Of a DNA stretch of 64,000 nt, positions 48,256-55,504 are shown in pieces. Positions within the stretch are counted from its first letter, which is position 1. Each line of letters opens with the position of its first letter. A program made the position numbers and the translations under genes. The DNA is taken from assembly GCA_002749285.1 (NCBI GenBank), contig PDPR01000010.1, positions 124,001 to 188,000 of the forward strand, in the 5' to 3' direction. Below the pieces are notes generated by a model. The model searched no databases, was not told the DNA's origin, and saw nothing but the letters and a program-made list of their open reading frames with translations. This DNA comes from Maribacter sp. (lineage in GTDB: Bacteria; Bacteroidota; Bacteroidia; Flavobacteriales; Flavobacteriaceae).

Positions 48256-48966
48256 TTACAGAATATAGAAAACAAACCCAACACGTATCGGTTTTAGATC
48301 AATAGACTCGGCACCCAAGACAGGGCCATCTTCAAAAAGGCCACTTAGGGAGTAATAAACATGCGCATTGAATGTATTATATCCTATGTTAAGGGTAATC
48401 CCGTACTGAAACCTTAAAACATCAGGATTGGTAAAAGAGCTTTTATCCATAGAAGTAACAAGTTTAGAACGGGAGGCAAAAATATAACCAAACTTCATAC
48501 CTGCATATATTCTGGTAAACCTATACACCTCAGGGGTGGAATTCCTCCATCTCAATTCAAATGGCAGTTCAATCACATGGGTTTCCAACTTGTTGCGTTC
48601 CACTTTAACGGTCTCTTCACCCATGGGTATTCTATCGTCGTTTATCAGACTATAACCAATACCATCCAACGTCTTAAAGGCCCATAGGTTGGAATAATAT
48701 GAATTTACGGCATACCCAAGTCCAATACCTATGGCCAAAGTCCTTCTGGAATTTACAGGCATATCCTTTATAACGCCCCCATGCAGACCATAGGACAGGT
48801 TTCTCTGGGTAAAACCGACAGGCTTGCCACGAAAAAAATTATAGGTAATGCCCAAATAAAACTGATCCTCTAGGTACCTTGAGTCAAATGTTCCCGATTT
48901 CTGGTCATTTTGGGCATAAAGCCCCATTGTACTGCACAAAAACAAACCAAGGATCAATTGTTTCAT
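48256..48966 (-). CDS. Outer-membrane beta-barrel protein, PorT-like
   Basis: The start used is the ATG at 48964-48966 (MKQLILGLFLC), giving 236 residues with a signal ending near YAQ. The remainder alternates short strands such as DQFYLGITYNFF, LAIGIGLGYAV and YGITLNIGYNTFNAHVYYSL, and ends in an aromatic-rich GFVFYIL. This is the profile of the PorT/porin family of eight-stranded barrels found in Bacteroidota, some of which serve the type IX secretion system. That link is not proven here. It lies downstream of the ExbD genes but beyond their terminator. Confidence 0.7.
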   Translation of the reverse strand: MKQLILGLFLCSTMGLYAQNDQKSGTFDSRYLEDQFYLGITYNFFRGKPVGFTQRNLSYGLHGGVIKDMPVNSRRTLAIGIGLGYAVNSYYSNLWAFKTLDGIGYSLINDDRIPMGEETVKVERNKLETHVIELPFELRWRNSTPEVYRFTRIYAGMKFGYIFASRSKLVTSMDKSSFTNPDVLRFQYGITLNIGYNTFNAHVYYSLSGLFEDGPVLGAESIDLKPIRVGFVFYIL

Positions 48967-49054
48967 CAATTGTAAAATTAAGTTCAAAACCAAAAAGGTG
49001 TCGTAAAAGGCCTTCACCGACAAACCTTATGCCTAAAAGTAAAAATAATGAAAT

Positions 49055-49090
49055 AAAAAACGCCCTGATAAAATTATCAGGGCGTTTTTT
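49055..49090 (-). terminator. Bidirectional terminator after the exb cluster
   Basis: The stem AAAAAACGCCCTGATA pairs with its complement around an AAAT loop; T-runs occur on either strand. It starts 17 bases past the second exbD stop codon. Confidence 0.9.
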
Positions 49091-49107
49091 AAGTTTGAAA
49101 TATTGTA

Positions 49108-49590
49108 TTACTGCAAATTATTAAAAGCATTGCCTTCGTAAGTGGTATAGTTCACTTTAAGGGCATTGACCTTTCTCAACTCCTGCTTTATATCGGATAT
49201 CAAACCCATATTGGCATGCTTATCCACTTTTAAAGCTGTAGTCAGGACATTTTGCAATTCTTGGGATTTTTTTGCCCTTTCCGCCAAAATATAATCACCG
49301 ACTTCAGAAGGATCTGCAAATTTATCATTCAATTGTATTTTTGGTTCAGTTCCAAATACCTTTTGAAATTCTTTGGTCGGCTTACCTACATAGATATAGA
49401 TCACGCGATCCTTTTTCTCCAGCTTCTTGACCTCGTTGGCGTTAGGAAGAATATTCTCTACCTTTAGCGAACTATCCTTCATAACTGTAACGGTCATAAA
49501 AAAGAACAGTAACATAAACACAATATCGGGTAAGGATGCCGTAGACACTGGTGGTAATTCCCCACTTTTTTTCTTACTAAATTTAGACAT
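49108..49590 (-). CDS. ExbD/TolR-family biopolymer transport protein (copy 2)
   Basis: The 160-residue protein has the ExbD layout: a short cytoplasmic N-terminus (SKFSKKKSGELPPVSTASLPD), one transmembrane helix with the proton-carrying aspartate in LPDIVFMLLFFFMTV, and a periplasmic domain. ExbD couples the proton gradient, with ExbB, to energise TonB-type or other outer-membrane transport. It lies 19 bases after the longer ExbD gene in the cluster. Confidence 0.9.
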   Translation of the reverse strand: MSKFSKKKSGELPPVSTASLPDIVFMLLFFFMTVTVMKDSSLKVENILPNANEVKKLEKKDRVIYIYVGKPTKEFQKVFGTEPKIQLNDKFADPSEVGDYILAERAKKSQELQNVLTTALKVDKHANMGLISDIKQELRKVNALKVNYTTYEGNAFNNLQ

Positions 49591-49609
49591 AGCTTCTCTT
49601 TAGATATTA

Positions 49610-50221
49610 TTAATTTGAGGTTGAAGTTTCAGCCTCTGACAATTTCTGTGGAAACAGATCCTGTATCTTCTTCACCTTTTCCTTTAACTCATCCTTAATG
49701 CTTTGGGCAGTCTCAGGATTAAGGTACTCAGCTTCCATATCAGTAAACTTCCTACCATATAAGCGTTGTGACTCCCTGTTCCGTAATTCATTATAGGCCC
49801 CTACCAATTCATTCTGGACGGTTATATAGATACCATATTTGGTTTCCCTATCATTCTTCAAGGAAATTATCGCCTTGGTAGGATTATCCGAAGATTCAGG
49901 ATCTTTCCTGCCATGGCAATAGTCACAAGAACCGTCGCCACCATTGTCCAAGAATGCAATGGCCTTAGCCCTCAATTTCTTAAGGTCCGTCAACTCCTCA
50001 TCTGCCAATAATTGCCCATTTTTATTGATATTCACCTGAAAGATGTTTTTCTGTTTAATAACAACATTATCATCTTTGTGCGGCTCCATCGGTGGCAACA
50101 TACGATCCAAACCAGCATCTGTTTCTATGGTTGTTGTAACCAAGAAAAAGATCAATAGTAAGAAAGCTATGTCTGCCATAGACCCAGCATTTACTTCTGG
50201 TGCTCCTGCTCTTCTAGCCAT
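49610..50221 (-). CDS. ExbD/TolR-family protein with an internal CxxCH motif (copy 1)
   Basis: The 203-residue protein keeps the ExbD pattern at the start (NAGSMADIAFLLLIFFLVTT with the conserved aspartate) followed by a periplasmic domain. At residues 99-103 (49913-49927) it reads CDYCH inside a DGSCDYCHGRKD insertion. This is the heme c attachment pattern CxxCH, but no cytochrome fold is apparent, so it may bind a metal instead or make a disulfide. The C-terminal half (SLKNDRETKYGIYITVQNEL) is conserved among Bacteroidota homologues by memory. It follows the four-helix membrane protein by 9 bases. Confidence 0.88.
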   Translation of the reverse strand: MARRAGAPEVNAGSMADIAFLLLIFFLVTTTIETDAGLDRMLPPMEPHKDDNVVIKQKNIFQVNINKNGQLLADEELTDLKKLRAKAIAFLDNGGDGSCDYCHGRKDPESSDNPTKAIISLKNDRETKYGIYITVQNELVGAYNELRNRESQRLYGRKFTDMEAEYLNPETAQSIKDELKEKVKKIQDLFPQKLSEAETSTSN

Positions 50222-50230
50222 AGTTTATTT

Positions 50231-50662
50231 TTATTTACTGAACATTTTTTTAATTCCAGGCAAAACAATTGCCACAACAGCGACGATGGTAAGGATAAAG
50301 AACACATTAAGGCCCATTCCTATATTCCTCACCGTACCCTCACTCGACATGGCCATGTACTTATCGGAAACATCCGTTCCACTTGCCAGCACATAGGAGA
50401 CCACGACAACCAAGACAAATCCGGCCAATACGAACAAGGCCTTTTTAAGCCCTGCCGGGTTTTGAAAAAGGTTCTTCAACGTAAACACCAAACTGGCGAC
50501 TACCGCTATACCCAACAAAAGGTAAGTGATCATGAACATCCAGTTCATCGCCCCGCTCTGGGCTGCCTCTGCCATTGGCATATCCTTTTCTGGCAACATA
50601 TACCAAAGTATTGCGGATACAACACCAACGACCAACAAAAATATTTTTAAAAATTTATGCAT
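50231..50662 (-). CDS. Small membrane protein of the ExbB/ExbD cluster, function unknown
   Basis: The 143-residue protein has four hydrophobic helices: LKIFLLVVGVVSAILWYML, MNWMFMITYLLLGIAVVASLVFTL, ALFVLAGFVLVVVVSYVLAS and GLNVFFILTIVAVVAIVLPG. It sits between exbB and exbD with gaps of 25 and 9 bases, so it likely works with them. I do not recognise its family by name. Confidence 0.75.
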   Translation of the reverse strand: MHKFLKIFLLVVGVVSAILWYMLPEKDMPMAEAAQSGAMNWMFMITYLLLGIAVVASLVFTLKNLFQNPAGLKKALFVLAGFVLVVVVSYVLASGTDVSDKYMAMSSEGTVRNIGMGLNVFFILTIVAVVAIVLPGIKKMFSK

Positions 50663-50687
50663 GATACTATCTGTATTAAGTCTTGTT

Positions 50688-51437
50688 TTATTTCTTGTGG
50701 TCTACCAACATATCAATCAAAGAGATTGATGAATCCTCCATATCATTGACGATACTATCTATTTTTGCAATGATGTAGTTATAGAAAATCTGAAGGATGA
50801 TAGCCGTAATAAGACCAAATACCGTTGTCAACAATGCTACCTGGATATCGCCTGCGATCAATGAGGCACTCAAGTTACCTACCGCACTAATTTTCTGGAA
50901 GGCCTGAATCATACCGATTACCGTACCCATGAAACCAAGCATCGGGGCAATAGCGATAAACAAGGACAACCAAGAAACATTTTTCTCCAACTGACCCATT
51001 TGAACACCACCGTAAGCTACAACCGACTTTTCAGCAGAATCGATACTCTCGTCCGCCCTGTCCAAGCCTTGGTAGTAGATAGAGGCAACAGGCCCTTTTG
51101 TATTTCTACAAACTTCCTTGGCAGCCTCAACACCGCCAGACGCCAAAGCATCCTCAACTTGTTGTTTCAACTTGGTCGTATTGGTTGTGGACATATTCAA
51201 GTAAATAATCCTTTCAATGGCAACGGCCAAACCAAGAATCAAACACAAAAGTACGATACCCATGAAACCGGCACCACCTGTTATGAACATTTCCTTTAAA
51301 ACCTGAGTGAAACCTTTAGAAGCTTCTGGGGCTGTTTCCTGAACAGCAACCATTGCCGAGGCAACGTTTGCACTTACCGTATTTGTACCTGCTACAAATG
51401 ACCCAGCAACGGCTAGGGTAGAGAATAATCTTTTCAT
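50688..51437 (-). CDS. ExbB/TolQ/MotA-family proton channel protein
   Basis: ExbB forms the stator ring that uses the proton gradient to drive ExbD. The start is the ATG at 51435-51437 (MKRLFSTLAVAGSF); an upstream TTG would add three residues. The 249-residue protein has a signal-like N-terminal helix, then helices near 55-75, 155-180 and 205-230. The conserved block LFIAIAPMLGFMGTVIGMIQAF is clear. The N-terminal hydrophobic segment before the core is common in Bacteroidota ExbB. Next genes are the membrane protein and the two ExbDs. Confidence 0.93.
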   Translation of the reverse strand: MKRLFSTLAVAGSFVAGTNTVSANVASAMVAVQETAPEASKGFTQVLKEMFITGGAGFMGIVLLCLILGLAVAIERIIYLNMSTTNTTKLKQQVEDALASGGVEAAKEVCRNTKGPVASIYYQGLDRADESIDSAEKSVVAYGGVQMGQLEKNVSWLSLFIAIAPMLGFMGTVIGMIQAFQKISAVGNLSASLIAGDIQVALLTTVFGLITAIILQIFYNYIIAKIDSIVNDMEDSSISLIDMLVDHKK

Positions 51438-51672
51438 TTCTTTCAAACTTAAATTTAGTTAGTTAATAGGGTTAAAGATAAAAAAAAAACGTAATAAAAA
51501 TAGTATTTTTTTTTGCTTTGAAAAAGCAGGAACCTCACAGCCTCCTTATATTTCCACAATTCAGCAAAAAAAGCATTCCAAACTACCGACCAACAGCCAG
51601 TAACCGTACATGTGGAATAAATGTCGGCATCAACTCCCCATTTATTTTATTTTACATGTGCCAATGCCCTTG

Positions 51673-51760
51673 CAGAGAGGAAGGGATTCGAACCCTCGAT
51701 ACACTTTTGGTGTATACACACTTTCCAGGCGTGCGCCTTCGACCACTCGGCCACCTCTCT
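51673..51760 (-). tRNA. tRNA-Ser (anticodon GGA)
   Basis: The minus strand folds as a class II tRNA of 88 bases: acceptor AGAGAGG/CCTCTCT, D-arm GGCCGAGTGGTCGAAGGC, anticodon loop CTGGAAA (anticodon GGA), a long variable arm (GTGTATACACCAAAAGTGTAT) and T-arm GGTTCGAATCC. The discriminator is G. CCA is not encoded. Confidence 0.95.
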
Positions 51761-51828
51761 AATTTAGCCCAAAAGGTTGGCCAATTAACAAAAAAATAAC
51801 CAAGTAATAAAATTTAAACCATTATTTT

Positions 51829-52860
51829 TTATTGCATTTCTCCCCTCAGGGAGGTTTCAAAAATCGTCTTGAACAATTTTGGGGAAATATTGCTCCCTAG
51901 CAAATACATCAACTTCGTTATAGCAGCCTCTGTCGTAATATCCTTACCGTTAATGACTTGCATTCGCCCCAATGCCCTACTGGTCTCGTATCTCCCCATA
52001 ATGACACTACCCCCGGGACACTGTGTGACGTTGACAACATGAAGACCTCCTTCTATGGCTTTTTCCAGGGCCCGTAACAACCATTTCTGCGTGGGAGCGT
52101 TTCCTGAACCATAAGTTTCGAGAACCAACGCCTTTAGATTTGGAACATTGAGAACGCTTTTGACTACCTGTTCGTTCAATCCAGGGAATATTTTCAAAAT
52201 AGCCACATTATCATCCATATGTTTATGGATCTTTAGCTTTTTAGAAGTTTTAGGCTTTAGAAGGTACTCATCATACACTTTCAAATGCACGCCCGATTCC
52301 GCCAAAGGGGGATAATTGAGCGAATTGAAAGCCTGGAAATGCTCTGCATTGATCTTCGTGGTCCTATTCGCACGATAGAGCTTATACTCAAAATACAGTC
52401 CCACTTCCTGTATGACAGGTCTTCCCTTCTTACCTCGTAAAGCTGCTATTTGGATCGAGGTGATCAGATTCTCCTTGGCATCGGTACGCAAATCCCCTAT
52501 TGGCAATTGCGAACCGGTAAAAATCACTGGCTTGGATAAATTCTCGAGCATAAACCCCAAAGCCGATGCCGTATAACCCATGGTATCGCTACCATGCAAA
52601 ACCACAAACCCATCATAATCCAGGTAATTCCCCTCGATCAGTTCCGCAATCCGGACCCAATGGCCCGGATTCATATTGGAGGAATCCAGTGGGGTTTCAA
52701 ACGAAACGGTTTCCACAATACAGTCCAATTGGTTCAACTCAGGTATATTTTTCATCAAGGCACCAAAATCAAATGCCTTTAGTGAGCCTGATTCATAATC
52801 CTTGACCATACCGATGGTACCCCCCGTGTAAATTATAAGTATATGTGGTTCGCTCTTCAT
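51829..52860 (-). CDS. ansA: Type I L-asparaginase
   Basis: L-asparaginase hydrolyses asparagine to aspartate and ammonia. The 343-residue protein has no signal peptide, so it is the cytoplasmic type. Motif 1 TGGTIGM is at residues 12-18, and motif 2 LHGSDTMGYTASAL contains the second catalytic threonine and aspartate. The DAKEN block supplies the lysine. It follows tatD by six bases, so the two are co-transcribed. Confidence 0.94.
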   Translation of the reverse strand: MKSEPHILIIYTGGTIGMVKDYESGSLKAFDFGALMKNIPELNQLDCIVETVSFETPLDSSNMNPGHWVRIAELIEGNYLDYDGFVVLHGSDTMGYTASALGFMLENLSKPVIFTGSQLPIGDLRTDAKENLITSIQIAALRGKKGRPVIQEVGLYFEYKLYRANRTTKINAEHFQAFNSLNYPPLAESGVHLKVYDEYLLKPKTSKKLKIHKHMDDNVAILKIFPGLNEQVVKSVLNVPNLKALVLETYGSGNAPTQKWLLRALEKAIEGGLHVVNVTQCPGGSVIMGRYETSRALGRMQVINGKDITTEAAITKLMYLLGSNISPKLFKTIFETSLRGEMQ

Positions 52861-52866
52861 TTTTTT

Positions 52867-53634
52867 TCAAATACCGAATACCTGCTTCGAATTTTCCGTG
52901 GTAATCTTGGCAAGTTCATTTTTATCAATACCGTAAATGCCCGACACTTTATCTGCCACTTGGTCCAAATACGCACTTTCATTACGCTTGCCCCTGAAGG
53001 GTACCGGAGCCAGATAAGGCGCATCGGTCTCCAAAACTATATCTTTAATGTCCAAATGCCTTAAGAATGTATCTATCTTTCCGTTTTTGAAGGTCACCAC
53101 GCCACCAATGCCCAACTTCATATTGTACGAAATGGCTCTTTTGGCCTGTTCCAAGGTCCCTGTAAAACAATGGAAAATACCATACAGACCCTCACCTTTC
53201 TCCCTTTCAAGCACCTCAAAGACTTCTTCGAACGCTTCCCTACAATGTATCACTATAGGCAAACCATATTTTTTGGCCAATCCGATCTGATATTGGAAAG
53301 CGTCTTGCTGTTCCTTTAAAAAAGTCTTATCCCAATACAGGTCGATCCCTATTTCGCCAATAGCATAAAATCTCCTTTCGGACAACAATTCCTCCACATG
53401 GCGCAGTTCATCCTTGAAATTCCCCTTGACATGTGTGGGGTGAAGTCCTGCCATCAAAAACATATTTTCGGGATAAGCCGCTTCCAAAGCCAACATTGCC
53501 TCGGTATAAGTTGAATCGATGGCCGGAATAAAGAAACGGTCGATACCTTTTTTTATAGCATTCCGCACCACCTCATCACGGTCTTCATCAAAAGCCTCAC
53601 TATAAAGGTGTGTATGTGTATCTGTCAAAACCAT
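52867..53634 (-). CDS. tatD: TatD-family metal-dependent DNase
   Basis: The 255-residue protein has the TatD TIM-barrel with metal ligands: DTHTHL (residues 5-10), GEIGIDLYWD, VIHCREAF, FHCFTGT and LETDAPYLAPVPFRGKRNES. TatD proteins are Mg-dependent 3'-5' exonucleases or endonucleases that act on DNA and peroxide-damaged ends. It is the first gene of the tatD-ansA pair. Confidence 0.94.
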   Translation of the reverse strand: MVLTDTHTHLYSEAFDEDRDEVVRNAIKKGIDRFFIPAIDSTYTEAMLALEAAYPENMFLMAGLHPTHVKGNFKDELRHVEELLSERRFYAIGEIGIDLYWDKTFLKEQQDAFQYQIGLAKKYGLPIVIHCREAFEEVFEVLEREKGEGLYGIFHCFTGTLEQAKRAISYNMKLGIGGVVTFKNGKIDTFLRHLDIKDIVLETDAPYLAPVPFRGKRNESAYLDQVADKVSGIYGIDKNELAKITTENSKQVFGI

Positions 53635-53760
53635 CTGTAAGTGTTTGTTTCCTTTTTATATTCAACCATAACCTACCCATAAACGCACAGGTTGCCCCCA
53701 ACGCCATAAAGTCCACTTCAAGGAACAAAAATAGCCCTATCTTTATCAAAAAAACAGATC

Positions 53761-54195
53761 TTGGGCCTCAAAAAATTTTTACAAAAGAAAAACTATATTC
53801 AAATACCCTTGGTATATACTGCCACCAACCATTTTGAGATAGTCGCCAAGATCAATGGTGTTCCTGGACGGTTTATTCTTGACACGGGTGCGTCGAACAC
53901 CTGTATTGGCATGGATAAAATAGATTTTTTCAACCTAACATCCAAAGAATCCGAAATCAAGGCCGCCAGTGCCGGAATCACTGATATGGAAACGATGGTA
54001 TCGACAAAAAACTCCATTGAAATCGGAAAATGGAACAGGAGGAAACAGAAAATAGTCCTATTCGACCTTACCCATATCAACAAGGCACTTACATCACACA
54101 ACGCAATGCCTGTAGATGGGATAATCGGTGCCGATGTGCTCAGAAAGGGAAAAGCGATTATCGATTATCGAAAATCACGTGTATACATAAAATAA
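53761..54195 (+). CDS. Retropepsin-like aspartic protease (TTG start)
   Basis: The 144-residue protein has the retropepsin fold: ILDTGASNT at residues 39-47 holds the catalytic aspartate (Asp41), and VDGIIGADVLRKGKAIIDYRK is the usual closing motif of this family. Such single-domain proteins act as homodimers. Its natural substrate is unknown. No ATG lies in frame before the motif, and the TTG at 53761 gives a natural N-terminus (LGLKKFLQKKNY). No signal peptide is seen. It is divergent from tatD and ends in a terminator shared with sucB. Confidence 0.82.
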   Translation: MGLKKFLQKKNYIQIPLVYTATNHFEIVAKINGVPGRFILDTGASNTCIGMDKIDFFNLTSKESEIKAASAGITDMETMVSTKNSIEIGKWNRRKQKIVLFDLTHINKALTSHNAMPVDGIIGADVLRKGKAIIDYRKSRVYIK

Positions 54196-54223
54196 AAAGA
54201 CCCGAATTCGTTCGGGTCTTTTT
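54194..54223. terminator. Bidirectional terminator between the retropepsin gene and sucB
   Basis: The stem AAAAAGACCCGAA pairs with TTCGGGTCTTTTT around a TTCG tetraloop. It overlaps the end of the retropepsin gene's stop codon region and lies 39 bases past sucB. T-runs occur on both strands. Confidence 0.9.
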
Positions 54224-54261
54224 ATTTTACCATGTTTGTCCTATCATGGACCTAGCACGGG

Positions 54262-55476
54262 TTACATTTCCAAGGCCCTCTTCACATCATTGTCCATCAA
54301 AAGTTCTTCCGGACTTTCCAAAGCTTCTTTCACAGCTACCAGAAAGCCCACGGACTCCTTACCATCGATTATCCTATGGTCATAGGACAAGGCCACATAC
54401 ATAATGGGGGCAACCACTATTTCCCCATTTCTGACTATAGGTCTCTCAACAATATTATGCATCCCCAAAATCGCACTTTGCGGCGGATTGATTATCGGGG
54501 TTGACAACATGGACCCGAACACTCCCCCATTGGTAATGGTAAATGTGCCCCCTGTCATTTCATCAACCGTAATCCCACCTTCACGTGCCCGAATGGCCAA
54601 TCGTTTCACCTCTGCCTCAATACCCCTAAAAGTAAGTTTCTCGGCATTACGTATTACGGGCACCATTAATCCTTTGGGTCCTGAGACCGCTATGCTTATA
54701 TCGGCAAAATCATAGGAGACCATCTCTTTACCATCGATCATCGAATTCACTGCCGGGTACATGTCAAGCGCCCTTACAACAGCCTTGGTAAAGAATGACA
54801 TAAACCCGAGACCTACCCCGTGTTTTTCCTTAAAATCTTCCTTATATTTCTTTCGTAGGCCAAAAATAGGCGACATGTCCACTTCGTTAAACGTAGTCAA
54901 CATGGCCGTTTCGTTTTTGGCCGAAACCAATCGTTCCGCAACTTTTCTACGCAACATCGAAAGTTTAGAGCGTTTTTCCCCACGACTACCCCAATTAGGG
55001 GTCGTACCCATTGAAGGCACTGCGTTTATCGCATCTTCCTTGGTGATCCTACCGTCCTTACCCGTACCTTTGACATTGGCCGCATCAAGATTCTTTTCCG
55101 CCAATATCTTTTTGGCCGCAGGCGAAGCGGTCCCTGTTGCATAGGTGTCTTTCTTTTCCTCCTCTACCTGTGGTGTCGATGCTTCTGGTTCGGCATCCTT
55201 AGGTGCTACTTTTTTTGGCCCCGACCCCTTAGGCCTATCTGCCGATGTATCTATCAAGCATACAACAGCTCCCACTTCCACAGCATCTCCGACCCCCGCT
55301 TTCAAAGTGATCGTACCACTTGCCTCAGCAGGAAGTTCCAATGTTGCCTTATCGGAATCGACTTCGGCAATTGCCTGGTCCTTTTCAACATAATCTCCAT
55401 CCTCTACCAACCATTCCGCAATCTCAACCTCGGTAATTGATTCTCCCGGTGAGGGGACTTTCATTTCTAAAATCAT
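54262..55476 (-). CDS. sucB: 2-oxoglutarate dehydrogenase E2 (dihydrolipoyl succinyltransferase)
   Basis: E2 carries succinyl groups on its lipoyl arm from E1 to coenzyme A in the TCA cycle. The 404-residue protein has a lipoyl domain with DSDKA near residue 43, where the lysine is lipoylated. The E1/E3-binding domain with [32 protein letters not shown] is near 115-155. The catalytic domain follows, with SYDHRIIDG near 370. The start is the ATG at 55474-55476. It follows sucA by 28 bases. Confidence 0.97.
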   Translation of the reverse strand: MILEMKVPSPGESITEVEIAEWLVEDGDYVEKDQAIAEVDSDKATLELPAEASGTITLKAGVGDAVEVGAVVCLIDTSADRPKGSGPKKVAPKDAEPEASTPQVEEEKKDTYATGTASPAAKKILAEKNLDAANVKGTGKDGRITKEDAINAVPSMGTTPNWGSRGEKRSKLSMLRRKVAERLVSAKNETAMLTTFNEVDMSPIFGLRKKYKEDFKEKHGVGLGFMSFFTKAVVRALDMYPAVNSMIDGKEMVSYDFADISIAVSGPKGLMVPVIRNAEKLTFRGIEAEVKRLAIRAREGGITVDEMTGGTFTITNGGVFGSMLSTPIINPPQSAILGMHNIVERPIVRNGEIVVAPIMYVALSYDHRIIDGKESVGFLVAVKEALESPEELLMDNDVKRALEM

Positions 55477-55504
55477 TCTTTAAAAAATTAGATGTTTTAT
55501 TTCT

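Noticed and set aside
51444..51451. Minus-strand TAAGTTTG just before exbB
   Set aside because: It matches the -7 pattern but lies only 7 bases from the start codon, leaving almost no leader, and no -33 element is present.
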